From: CAVXSP01 sp963724645
GTDB lineage: Bacteria > Acidobacteriota > Vicinamibacteria > Vicinamibacterales > SCN-69-37
DNA: 64,000 bases
Assembly (NCBI GenBank): GCA_963724645.1
Contig: CAVRVJ010000003.1
Span: 558,001-622,000 of the forward strand
Direction of reading: 5' to 3'
Positions 25,053-37,427 of the stretch are shown here, piece by piece. Positions within the stretch are counted from its first letter, which is position 1, and every line of letters begins with the position of its first letter. The notes beneath the pieces were generated by a model. That model had not been told where the DNA came from. It saw nothing but the letters and a program-made list of their open reading frames with translations, and did no database searches. Position numbers and translations under genes: made by a program.

Positions 25053-25963
25053 ATGGCCGACTTTAGCGTTCGATCCGATTCGGTCGACGTCGAGCAGATC
25101 ATGCGGCAGATCCGCGCGCGTATTCGCGAGAAGCGCGGCGCGGATTACACCGAGGCGGAAATCGAGCAGCTCGCGAAAGTGAAGCTCGAGAAGTTCCTCG
25201 ACCCGCGCGGCGTGCGGTCCGATCTGGTGGAGCAGTTCCGCCGCCGCGAGTACACGCCAAGCCCGCCGCTGCCGAAACTCGAGCTGGGGGAGTTCTCGAT
25301 TTACGGCACGCACCGCGGCCTGCTGCGCAGGATCCGGCAACTGCTTCAGCCCATCCTGAAGCTGTTCTTCAACCCGAATGCACTCGTTCATTTCGTGCGG
25401 ACGCAGGCGCACGACCAGTCGAAGATCAACGAGGAAATCGATCGCTGGATCCGGCGCCGCGAGCAGCTCGACGCGAAGATGGATCCGCTCTACTACGAGC
25501 TGCTCCACAATCTGGTCATCGAACTCACGCGCACCGGGATCGAAGTCCACAACCTGAAGATGCGGCTCGAGTCGCTGTCGAGCCGGCTGGACTTCGACGA
25601 GCGGCGCGGGCGGTCGCTGGAACGCGTCGTCGAGTACCGGCCGGGCGCCCTGCAGCGGCCGGCCCAGCGGTCCACCGCAGAACCCGCCGGCGTCGCCGGC
25701 CCCGCAGCGACAGAACCAGCCGGCGCAGAGCCAGCCGCAGCCCGGGCCCCTGCCCTGGCGGACGGCCCGACGAGCCGCGTGCCGAAGGTGACGTTGGGAG
25801 GCGAGCGCCGCCGCCGCCGGCGCCGGCGCCGCCGCCGGCCGGGCCAGACAATGGCTGACCAGACGGGTACGACAGGTGCACCGGCCGCCTATGAGCCGGC
25901 TGACGGGTGCCGGGCCGCACGAGTCGCTCCGCCGAATTCGACGACGAGGCACCGGATCAGTGA
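25053..25963 (+). CDS. Helical protein with poly-Arg tract, glycan cluster (one frameshift)
   Basis: Start ATG 25053 with a GGAAAGGG box before it. N-terminal DVEQIMRQIRARIREKRG and YTEAEIEQLAKVKLEKFLD are charged helices of a kind often seen at the start of glycosyltransferase-cluster proteins. Residues 80-190 stay helical (RRIRQLLQPILKLFFNP, DPLYYELLHNLVIEL) with coiled-coil character. Then comes a Pro/Ala-rich linker and an 11-residue Arg run near residue 256. A slip between 25860 and 25930 leads to ...EFDDEAPDQ and a TGA that overlaps the next GTG (25960-25963). No enzyme motif was found; function unknown. Confidence 0.72.
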
Positions 25964-27242
25964 AGCTCGCCGTCGTGGTTCAGCGCTACGGCGCGGACAT
26001 CAGCGGAGGCGCGGAACTTCACGCGCGATACATTGCGGAGCGGCTGGCGCGGCACGCCGACGTCGAAGTCCTGACCACCTGCGCCAAGGACTACATCACC
26101 TGGCGGAATGAGCTGCCGGCGGGCGAAGAGACCGATCCACGGTGTGCCGCGTCCGCCGGTTTCCGGTGTCCAAGCCCGCGCAATACGGACGATTTCGGGC
26201 GCCGATCCAGGACGGTGTTCGAGCAGCCGCACTCGATGGCCGAGGAGCTCGGCTGGCTCGACAGCGAGGGACCGACCAGCCCGGCCCTGATCCGGCATCT
26301 CGGGCGGGTTCGCGACCAGTTCGATTTCTTCGTGTTCTTCAGCTACCGCTATTACCACGCGTGGCACGGCATTCGCGCGGCGGCGGAAAGGCGGTGCTGG
26401 TGCCGACGGCCGAGCGCGACCCTGCTGCAGGCCTGACGATCTTCGGCCCGATGTTCCGGGGCGTGCGCGCGCTGATGTTCAACTCGCTCGAGGAGCGCGC
26501 GCTGCTTCAGGGAGTCGCGGGCCAGCAGCTTCCGGGCGTGGTGGTCGGCGTCGGCTCGGAGATTCCGGAGCGGACCCAGTCCTGGCGGTTCAAGAAGAAG
26601 TTCAACATCCGGCGGCCGTACGCGATCTACATCGGACGTATCGACGAAAACAAGGGCTGCAAGGAGCTCTTCGCCTTCTTCGAGCGATATGCCGTGATGT
26701 ACCCGCAGGGGCTCGACCTGCTGCTGGTCGGCGCCCCGGTGCTGCCGATTCCCAAGCACCCGCGGATCCGGCATACGGGGTTCGCGTCCGACGAAGACAA
26801 GTTCGACGCGCTGGCCGGCGCGGACCTGCTCATCATGCCGTCGACGTACGAGAGCCTGTCGATGGTCGCGCTCGAGGCCTGGGCGCTCGGCAAGCCGGTC
26901 CTGGCCAACGGCCGCTGCGACGTTCTGCGCGGCCAGTGTGTCCGCAGCAACGCCGGCCTGTACTACGAGAACTTCGAGGAGTTTGCCGAGGCGCTCTACG
27001 CGCTCGAAGCGGCGGGGCCGATCGGCGCGATCCTCGGACGCAACGGCCGCGAGTTCTTCCGCCGGCACTACGCGTGGCCGGTCATCGAGCGAAAGTACCT
27101 GGAAGTCTTCGATCGCCTGAAGCGGGAGCCGGCGCCGCCTCCGCTGCCGCCCCTGCCCGGCTGGTTCGCCCGCCGCCGGCGGGATCTGCGCCCCGCGAAG
27201 GAGGTCGTCGACGCGGTGCCGGCGGGGCCGGTGTTGAAATGA
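25960..27242 (+). CDS. GT4-family glycosyltransferase 1 (three or more frameshifts)
   Basis: GTG 25960 starts VKLAVVVQRYGADISGGAELH, followed by LTTCAKDYITWRNELPAG. Single-base slips near 26132, 26153 and 26180 and another near 26395 are needed; the restored text includes TIHGV and RRFPVSKPA. The C-terminal Rossmann half is intact: IYIGRIDENKGCKELF, IRHTGFASDEDKFDALAGADLLIMPSTYESLSMVALEAWALG, the donor-binding E-x7-E type motif. Closely resembles the fourth glycosyltransferase of the cluster (29547-30824). Its stop overlaps the next ATG at 27239-27242. Confidence 0.86.
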
Positions 27243-28480
27243 TCGCCGGCCTCGCGTGCACCAGATTCTGGCGACGCTTGGATACGGCGACGCCATCGGC
27301 CACGAGGTGCTGGGCATTCGCCGGGCCCTTCTCTCCGCCGGCTTCGAGTCCGAGATCATCGTCGAAACGGCAGACCCGCGGCTCGAAGATCTCACCGTTG
27401 ATTACCGGGACATGGTGGGGGAGATCGGCGACGACGATCTGCTGATCCACCATTTCTCCCTCGGATCGCGCGCCTCGCGCACGGCGTTTGCGCTTTCCTG
27501 CCGCATGGCGCTCGTGTATCACAACATCACGCCGCCCGAATATTTTCTGGGCGTCCACGAGCAGCTCGTCCGCCAGTGCTACCACGGCCGACGCGAGCTG
27601 CTGGCGTACCGCACGCGGTGCGATCTTGCGCTCGGAGACTCCGAGTTCAACCGGCAGGAGCTCGAAGCGCTCGGGTTCTCTCCCACCGACGTGCTGCCGG
27701 TCGTGCCGGACTTTTCGCATCTCGACGTGGTCAGCGACTCGCGTGTCCTGGCCGCGTACGACGACGACTGGACGAACATCCTGTTCGTGGGGCGCGTCAT
27801 CCCGAACAAGCGTCCCGACGACCTGATCCGCTTCTTCCACGCCTACAAGACCCTCTACAACCCTCGGAGCCGTCTGATCATCGCAGGATCGTACGGCGGC
27901 TTCGACACCTACCTGGCGCAGCTGCATGCGTTCGATCGCGGCGCTGGGCGCCTCGGACATCCACATCCTCGGCCAGGTGACGAACGAGGAGCTGGCCGCG
28001 CTGTACGAGTGCGCCGACCTGTATCTGTGCGCGAGCGAGCACGAAGGCTTCTGCGTGCCGCTCGTGGAGTCGTTCTACAAGCCGGGTGCCGGTCGTCGCC
28101 TACGCCGCCACGGCCGTGCCGGCGACGATGGACGGCGGCGGGGTGCTGTACGACACGCGCGATCCCCGGCGTGTTGCCGCTATCGTGCACGGCGTGCTCG
28201 CGGACGCCGGGCTGGAGGAGCAGATCCTGGCAGGGACAGGATCGCGCCCTCGAGCCGGCTGCGCGGCCGCGACTTCGACGGCACGCTCCTGAAGTTCGTC
28301 GACCAGATACTCGCCTCGCCAAGGCGGCCCGCGCCGCCGGTGGCGTACGACTTCTGGCGCCAGTTCAGGCTGGCCGAGGAGCTCGAGACGATCCGCCAGA
28401 CGCGGCCCGCGGCCTTCCGCGCGTTGCCGCTCTCTCCCGAGGACGACGCGGCCGTCGCCGAACTGGGGCACCGCGCGTGA
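27239..28480 (+). CDS. GT4-family glycosyltransferase 2 (several frameshifts)
   Basis: ATG 27239 (MIAG) overlaps the previous stop; after an early slip the frame reads VHQILATLGYGDAIGHEVLGIRR. It continues ALVYHNITPPEYFLGVHEQL and NILFVGRVIPNKRPDDLI. Slips near 27945, 28087 and 28250 split the C-terminal half into GQVTNEELAALYECADLYLCASEHEGFCVPLVES, VVAYAATAVPATMDGGGVLY and RDFDGTLLKFVDQILA. SEHEGF-PLVE is the GT4 donor-site signature. Paralogous to glycosyltransferase 3. About 410 aa, ending in GTGA overlap with the next gene. Confidence 0.86.
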
Positions 28481-29550
28481 TCGTGAACCAGTGGCTGCCC
28501 GCCGCCCATCGCGGGGACGCCGTCGGCGATCACGCGCGAATGCTGCGACAGACTCCTGCGTCGGCTGGGGCCACGAGTCGGAGATCTTCGCGCTGACGAT
28601 CGATGAAGGGCTGGAAGACGACGTTCGCCCATGGGGCGACGCCGTGTCGCGGGCCGGCGATGTCACCATCCTCCACTTCGCGGTGCCGTCGCCGATGACG
28701 GCGGTGTTTCGAACACTCCCTGGAGCCCGCGTCCTTCACTATCACAACGTGACCCCGGCCCGATTTCTTCGCGCCGTTCGACGCGGGCATCTGCCGCATG
28801 GCCGCTGCCGGCCGACGCGAGCTGTCCTCTCTCGTCGGGACAGGTCGACCTCGCGCTTGGCGTATCCGGCATTCAATCGGCGGGAACTGGACGACCTCGG
28901 GTTTACGCCGACCGGCGTGCTGCCGATCGTGCTCGACACGTCCAGGCTGACGAGACGCCGGACGAGTGCCTTCACTCGAAGCCGTGCTCCAGGACGGGCT
29001 CGTCAATATCCTCTTCGTCGGACGAATCGCGCCGAACAAGAAGATCGAGGACCACATCCGGCTGGCGGAGCACTACAAGCGGTACGTCGACGTCTACTAT
29101 CGCTTCATCTTCGTGGGACGGTACGACGCGGTGCCCCGCTATTACTCGGCCGTGCGAGGCCCTGATCAACGAGTATCAGATGCTGCCCGATCGATTCTGG
29201 TTCACGGGGCCGGTTCCGGACGGCCGAGCTGGCGGCGTACTATCGAAACGCTCACGCCTACGTCTCCTTGAGCGAGCACGAAGGGTTCTGCGTGCCGCTG
29301 GTCGAGGCCATGGCCATGGACGTGCCGGTCCTCGCCTACGGCGCGGCGGCGGTGCCCGAAACGCTCGGCGGCGCGGGCGTCTGCTTCACGCCGAAGGATC
29401 TGGAACAGGCAGCTGAGCTGCTGGGAGCGCTCATCTACGACGAGCCGATGCGTCAGCGCGTCATCGCCGGACAGCGCCAGCGCATCCGAGGCGTTCGGAT
29501 TGGACAGGATCGAGCCACAATTGAAAGCCATGCTGGAAGCGGTCGCGTGA
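28477..29550 (+). CDS. GT4-family glycosyltransferase 3 (several frameshifts)
   Basis: GTG 28477 gives VIVNQWLPAAHRGDAVGDHAR. Further pieces read GHESEIFALTIDEG, RVLHYHNVTPARFF, SGFNRRELDDLGFTPTGVLPIVLDTSRL, NILFVGRIAPNKKIEDHIRLAEHYKRY, ALINEYQMLPDRFWFTGPVPD and SLSEHEGFCVPLVEAMAMDVPVLAYGAAAVPE. It needs about six single-base corrections, the densest run of errors in the window. The order of motifs and the HYHN/YHN segment match glycosyltransferase 2. It ends AMLEAVA at a TGA that overlaps the next GTG (29547-29550). Confidence 0.84.
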
Positions 29551-30824
29551 GAGTCGCCTTTGTCGTCCAACGCTACGGCACCGAGATTCTCGGCGGATCC
29601 GAGATATCACTGCCGCCTGATCGCTGAGCGTCTCGCCGACCGCCACCAGGTCGAGGTGCTGACCACCTGCGCCCGAGACTACATCACCTGGAAGAACGAG
29701 TATCCGGAAGGCGCGGACCGGCATGCGCGGCGTCACCGTCCGGCGGTTCGCCAACGCGCGGACCCGCGACATCGAGGCGTTCAACAAGTACTCGGAGTGG
29801 ATCTTCCACAACGCCCACAGCCGCAACGACGAGCTGGAATGGCTGAAGCAGCAGGGCCCCTGGTCGCCTGGGCTCATCGAGTACCTCGAGCGGCACCATC
29901 AGACTACGACGTGCTGATCTTCTTCACGTACCTGTACGCGCCGACTGTCATGGGCTTGCGCGTGGCGCCCTCGAAGAGCCTGCTCGTGCCGACGGCGCAC
30001 GACGAGCCCGCCATCCGGCTCGGGATCTATCAGGAGCTGTTCGGCGCGGCGGCCGGCATCATCTGGAACACCGAGGTCGAACGGCGCTTCGTCAGCGGAA
30101 CATTCCGGCTGCGCACGATCGTGGAGGATGTCGTCGGCTGCGGGGTCGATCTGCCCGAGGGCGAAGCGACGATTGTCGAGCCCGGGACTGACGCCGCGTC
30201 TGCCGCGCCCGCCATCGCGCGAGCCGCTGGCGCCCCACCTGGAAGGGCCGGCAAACGCCTTCCGCCGCCGCCACCGGATGCACGAGCCCTTCCTGCTCTA
30301 CGGCGGGCGTATCGATCCCGGCAAGGGATGCGAGGAGCTGCTCGAATACTTCCAGACCTACGTCAAGGAAGGCGGCGACGCGACGCTGATGCTGATGGGC
30401 GTCAAGCTGATGCCGCTTGCCCGAGGATCCGCGCGTGCGCTTCGCCGGCGTGCTTCCGGACGAAGAGCGGCTGCACGCACTGGAAGCGGCCGCAGTGGTC
30501 GTCGTGCCCTCTCCGTACGAAAGCCTGTCGCTGCTCGCGCTCGAAGCTTTCGCCGTGGGCACGCCGGTGCTGGCCAACGCCCGCTCCGAGGTGCTGGTCG
30601 AGCACTGCCGCCACAGCAATGCGGGCCTGTACTACGAGGATCGGTGGGAATTCGTCGAGGCCCTGAAACTGCTGCTGCGCGACGACGCGCTACGCCGGGC
30701 CATGGGCCGGAACGGCAAGACATACATCAATCGCCACTATCGATGGGACCTCATCCTGGCGAAGTACGAACGGATGTTCACGAGATTGCGGCAGCCGGTG
30801 AGGGAGGTCCGGCAAAGACGGTAA
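29547..30824 (+). CDS. GT4-family glycosyltransferase 4 (several frameshifts)
   Basis: GTG 29547 starts VRVAFVVQRYGTEILGGSE, nearly the same as glycosyltransferase 1, and LTTCARDYITWKNEYPEG follows. After slips near 29605, 29722 and 29900 come DVLIFFTYLYAPTVMGL, FLLYGGRIDPGKGCEELLEYFQTY and, from about 30420, EDPRVRFAGVLPDEERLHALEAAAVVVVPSPYESLSLLALEAFAVG, the GT4 signature. It ends in a short Arg-rich tail. It closes the plus-strand cluster and is convergent with the response-regulator gene. Confidence 0.86.
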
Positions 30825-30855
30825 GCGCGGCCGTCTGTCCGCGCTACGGCGGAAG

Positions 30856-32289
<1,434 letters not shown>

Positions 32290-32293
<4 letters not shown>

Positions 32294-35167
32294 CGGCCTA
32301 CCGCCGCTTCGACCGAGGGATGCGCGAGCACAGGCAGCACCAGTCGGAATCGTGTTCCATGGCCCGGTGCGCTCTCGCAGGTGAGCGTGCCCCCGTGCTC
32401 CTGCACGATCCCGTAGGTGACGGACAAGCCGAGCCCGGTGCCGCGGCCCTCGGGTTTGGTCGTGAAGAACGGGTCGTAGATACGGGCGAGGTGTTCCGGC
32501 GGAATGCCGACGCCGGTGTCCGACAGCTCGATCACGGCGTCTCGGCCGACGGTCTGGGTCGAGACAGTCAGCCAGCCTCCCTTGGGCATGGCGTCGCGGG
32601 CATTCAGAAACAGATTCAGAAACACCTGCTGCAGCTTGTATTCCACTCCGCGCACGATCAGCGCGGGAGTGGCGAGCTCGCGGCGAACCTGGATCCGGCT
32701 GCTCTTGAACTGGTGTTCCAGCAGCGACAGAACATCACCGACGACGGCGTTGACATCCACCGGCCCGGCCTCGCCGTCCGCCGGCCGCGCGAGGTTCAGC
32801 AGGCTGTTGACGATCTTTGCCGCGCGGAACGTCTGCCGCTCGATCTTCTCGAGCAGTTGCGTGTTCGGATCGCCGGGCTCCGAGCGCTCGAGCAGCATCT
32901 GCGTGAAGCTCGAGATGCCCGTGAGCGGCGTGTTGACTTCGTGAGCGACGCCGGCAGCCAGCAGGCCGATCGCGGCCATCTTCTCGGACAGGCGAAGCTG
33001 CTCCTCGAGATTGGCCCGGTCGGTCACGTCCTCGAGCACGATGATCCAGCCGGCCTGGACGCCGTCGGCGGTCTGAAAAGGCGCGATCCCTACGTTGAGG
33101 AGCAGCGATGATCCCTTCGGGCCCGCCTGGCCCGGGCTCAACGGTACGCGGTAGAGCGCGGCGCCGGCAGGCGCGTCCCGCCGCGCGGCATAGAGGCTGT
33201 CGAGAAACGCCTTGTCGAACAGAGCCGGAAGGCGCCGGCCGATCGCGCGCCCGCGGTCGAGGCCAATCAGGGCCTCGAGTCTCCGGTTCCACCGCAGCAC
33301 GCGATCCTCGAGATCGACGACCAGCAGCCCATCGCTCAACGACTCGACGACGCTGTCGCTGAACTGTCGCAGCCGCTCGATCTCTTCGGCCTTCACGTGA
33401 AGCTGCCCGTACAGCCGCGCGTTCTCCAGCGCGGTCGCGGCCTGGCCAGCCACGGCTCCCAGCAGCGCCATGTCTTCGCTGCTCAGCGGCTCGGACCGTA
33501 TCTTTCGTCCAACCGCAATGACGGCGATCGTGACTTCCTTCGAGACGCACGGGACGAAGTAGTGCAACCCCGCATCTCGCCATGCCACGGCTTCGTCGCC
33601 AGTGAGGCGCCGGGCCGGCACCGCGTCGTCAATGATCATCGTGTGGCCGCCGGCCAGGCGCCGGCCGAGGGCCGAGTCGCGCCCCACGCGGCTGACCGCC
33701 GCCGGCTCGAGACCCAGCGCCGTCACGGCGACGAAATCGCCTTCCTGCGAGGGATCCGTCAGCAGCAGCGCGATTCGATCGACCGCCAGGGTGTCGCGCA
33801 CGCGGTCGATCAACCTGGTACTGAGGCGATTCAGATCGAGATCGCTGTTGAGGTCGCGCGCGAAGCTGACCAGCGCGCGACGATAGTCGTAGCGATCGCG
33901 GTAATAGACGCGATCGAGAGCCGACTGGATCGCCCGCCACAGGCGCGGGTAGACGAGCGCGACGACGAGCGTCGCAAAGAGCGCCCAGAACCGGCTCTCG
34001 GGATCCGTGCCCGCGAACATGCTGACGACCAGCAGGACGCCGCGGTAGATTACGGCCAGCACGAGCACCACGGCCGCGGCCACGAGCGTCTTCTTGATGA
34101 TGACCTCGATGTCCATCAGCCGGTAGCGCACGATCGCCGACGCAAACGCCAGCGGAATGCAGCCAAGCAGGACCGCGGTGTACTCCGTCAACGGGATCGT
34201 CCGCCCCGCCAGGTACGGCACGACGTACAGCAACGACGAAGGGCAGCGCACCGACGACAGATCCCCAGACGATCCATCGCAATTGCCGCCGCGCCGTGAT
34301 CGACCGCAACCGGCTCAGGGCGCGCATCATCAAGGCCGTGCCGCCAAGCAGACACGCGGCCAGATAGGCATACTCGAGCTGCTCGATCCGCTCGAGCAGT
34401 TGAGAGGATTGCGGACCGTGCAGCCCGCTCAACATGAGAGTGACGCGCGAGCCTCCGAGCAGGAACGCGGGCACATAGAAGGCGGGCACGGTCGCACGCC
34501 CGGCATCCGTCTGCACCCAGGGCTGCGGCCGATCGGGGAAGACCAGAGCGAAATGCAGAAACAGCGGGGGCAGCGCGAGCCTCGCGACGACATCGGCCCA
34601 CCAGAAGAAATAGTCCAGGCGATCGAACTTGCCGCTGGCGTGAAAGGCAAAGGCGCCAAAGAACGCGACGGCCAGCCAGAAGAAGTGCAGCGTCGCCTGA
34701 TCAGCCGGCCGGCGCAGGCGCACCGCGGCGCCGATGAACATCGAGAAGATGCCGACCGCCGCCAGCGAATAGTACAGCCCGAACTGGGTCAGCCGCATCG
34801 GCTGCAGGGTCAGGCTGATCGGCTGCTCCGCGGTCTGGCGCTGAACCACGTAGGCCAGCGAACGCTGGTCCCGAGCCCCCTCAGCGGCCGCCGGGACGTC
34901 ACGCTCCGTCCGAACCTCGCGGCCATCGATCAGCAGCAGGACGTCACCAAGCTGAATGCCGGCCCGCTCGCCGGCCGACCCTCTGGCCACTTCCTTGGCG
35001 ACGACGTTGGCGCCAATGTCTTGCCAGAGGACGCCGTCTTCCGGCTCCCCGCGCCAGGTGCGGACCGACGCAACGTTGACCAGCGCCAGGCAGACCAGTA
35101 CGACCGCAATCGCCACGGGGAGAGCGACGCTGAGCACCGGACGAAAGCGCTCGGGAAAACGGGGCAT
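32290..35167 (-). CDS. Membrane histidine kinase with PDZ, 7TM, GAF and PAS domains (one frameshift)
   Basis: About 960 aa. A first TM is followed by a periplasmic PDZ-like segment (GSAGERAGIQLGDVLLLIDG, about residues 55-100), then a block of TM helices (about 130-380). A GAF domain (DLDLNRLSTRLIDRVRDTLAVDRIALLL...), a PAS domain (VVESLSDGLLVVDLEDRVLRWN), HisKA with the phospho-His in GVAHEVNTPLTG and HATPase_c (NARDAMPKGG, DTGVGIPPE, GTGLGLSVTYGIV) follow. The frame breaks near 34240 inside the TM block. Coupled to the sigma-54 regulator, so it most likely phosphorylates it. The signal is unknown; a PDZ sensor suggests envelope peptides or stress. Confidence 0.9.
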
Positions 35168-35335
35168 GTGTCAGCAGGTCGAAATCAGCAATCTACGTTC
35201 CCTATCCAGGATTGCGCTCGAGAACTGCATGTTGTCTGAATGCAGCGAGTTGCGCCATCTTGGCCAAAAATTTGACCGGGCTGGTTCCAAGCAGGTGAAC
35301 GCCGGGTCCAATGGGTTGGAGGATGCAGAGTCGGG

Positions 35336-37232
35336 TCAGAACTTGACCTGGACGCCGCCCATGATGCGCATTGGCGGTGCAACGGTCAGCAGTTCATCGT
35401 AGAGCGACCCGGCGTCTCCTGGATCCCGGAAGAGGTTTCGGACGACCACGACCAGCTCGGTTCGGCTGCCGCGCGTCGGATGCAGCGGCAGCGCCTGCCT
35501 CAGCTCGACGTCGAAGCGCCCGCCGGCGATCGGCAGCGCTGCGTTAGTGTCCGCTGTACTGAAGCCCGTGTTCAGGCGATAGGCCATCGCGAGCTTGGTC
35601 GAGGTTTCCGGAATCGTGGCGTTAATTGAGGTCGTCACATCGTGGAGCCGCTCGCGGCTCGGCCGCACGACGGAAGGCGCGAGCGTGGCAATCGCGACGG
35701 CCTCGGGCCCGGAGGTCCACAGTGCCTGGCTGACCGTGTAGTCGACGGCGCCTTCCACGCGACTCCCCAGACGACTCGAGGCGCGCATGATCCAGCCGTC
35801 GGCGCTCATCGAACCGGGTGTCGCGACGTAATAGTGGCCGACGCTGCTCTCGGAATCGAGGCCAAACAACGTGGCGACCTGATCCTTCGCCGTTTCCTGG
35901 AATCGCCGGACACCGATCATCGGAGCACTCTTGAAGCGGCCAAGCTGCTGCTCGACGCCGAAGTCCAGGTTGCGGACGCGCTCGGCCTGGAAGAACGACC
36001 CAGGCAGGAGGGGCGAAAAAGTCCGCTCCGGCGGCAGCCATGGCCCGGCCGACGGCGGCGGCAGGAACTCATCGGCGCCCGGAGCGATCGCACGCTCCGA
36101 CGCAAGCATCGTGAGGCGGGTCTGGGGCAGCACGCGCACCTTGAAGCCGAGCTGCGGACTGACAAACTCCGAACCGGCCACGTAGTCATAGCGATCGAGT
36201 CGCACACCGTAGTCGAGCTCAAGCGCGGGGTTCACGTGCCAGCGATCGAAGCCGTACATCCCGCCGACGCTGCGGACCTGCTCGGTCACCGGAGGCGGCG
36301 TCAGTTCTCTGCCAGCGGCGGAAGGCTGCGAGCTATAGGAGACCCCGATCGAGAAGGCGTGCGCCTGATCGTCGCGGGCGGTGTACTCGCCCAGCACGAC
36401 CCAAGAGGCCAGCGCGCTCGCGCTCATCGCGCCGCGCACGGTCCAATCCCCTTGCGATCCAACCGGCGCACCGATCGCGAGGTAGGCGACGCCATGCGGC
36501 AGTTCGGCCGGCAACCAGCCTCCACCCGTGTTGAGTGAACTGGTGGTCAGGAAGTTGACCTGTCCGGTGAAATTCGTGTTCGTGAAGAATGCGGCGGCCG
36601 TACGCGCCGATTCCCCCATCATCCAGTCCACGAACGAAGGCTTCGGCTTGAACGTGCTGGTGGACCCTGCCTCCACCGATCCAGCCTGGGCGATGTCGCG
36701 CAGTGCGGTGGGCGCCAGATGCCTGAGCCGCCAGGCTGCTTCACTGTGGGAATGATTCGCGTCGCTGGCGTCGGCGCCGGGTTCCTCGGCTGGATCGGCG
36801 GAGACCGGCAATCCAGACGATGCCATCAATACGAGCCGACCGGCACCGCTCACTCCCTGACGGGTCAGCACGATGTTGCGTTCGAGTTGGGTGCTGCTCT
36901 GGATCCGGACGGGCTCCCGGTAAGTGGAGACGTATCCGTCACGCGTCGCGCGCAGGATGTATTCACCCGGTGGGAGCGCCAGCAGGAACTCTCCCGCGGT
37001 GTCGCTCCTGGCGGCCACGGGCACAGCCGCACCGCCCACCGCCAAGACGCTCGCCCCGGAGATGGCCCGGCCCGGCCTCGTCGCGCACCAACCCGTGCAC
37101 CCTGCCGCTGCGAGCGGCGGCCTGCTGCCCCACCAGCACCGGCCGGGAGGCAAGCCCCTGCGCGGACGCCGTCGACGCCAGCGCAAGGGAAAAGACCGAG
37201 CAACTCAAGATCGCTGCAACGTGCCTGGCCAT
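35336..37232 (-). CDS. Outer-membrane beta-barrel with carboxypeptidase-regulatory-like domain (one frameshift)
   Basis: Signal peptide MARHVAAILSCSVFSLALASTASAQ, then a slip near 37080. A CarboxypepD_reg-like domain (GASVLAVGGAAVPVAARSDTAGEFLLALPPGEYILRA) is followed by a long region rich in alternating strands with a C-terminal Phe (GGVQVKF), typical of BamA-inserted barrels. At about 630 aa it is shorter than a TonB receptor and shows no clear plug domain between the regulatory domain and the barrel. Substrate unknown. Divergent from eno. Confidence 0.75.
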
Positions 37233-37427
37233 AGGACCTCCGGGAGGTCGAGTACATCGACTATCGGGCTATCTGGCTGTCGAACATCGAACTCGTAAGA
37301 CCGGGTCAATCTTCAAGATGCATCGCCGGTTGGGGGCCGTCGCGTGTCCCGATCTTAGGCCACGGTGTATGTCAAGTCAAACCTGGATCCCGGGAAATTT
37401 CTGCAGGTCAGTTAACATAGATGGCCC

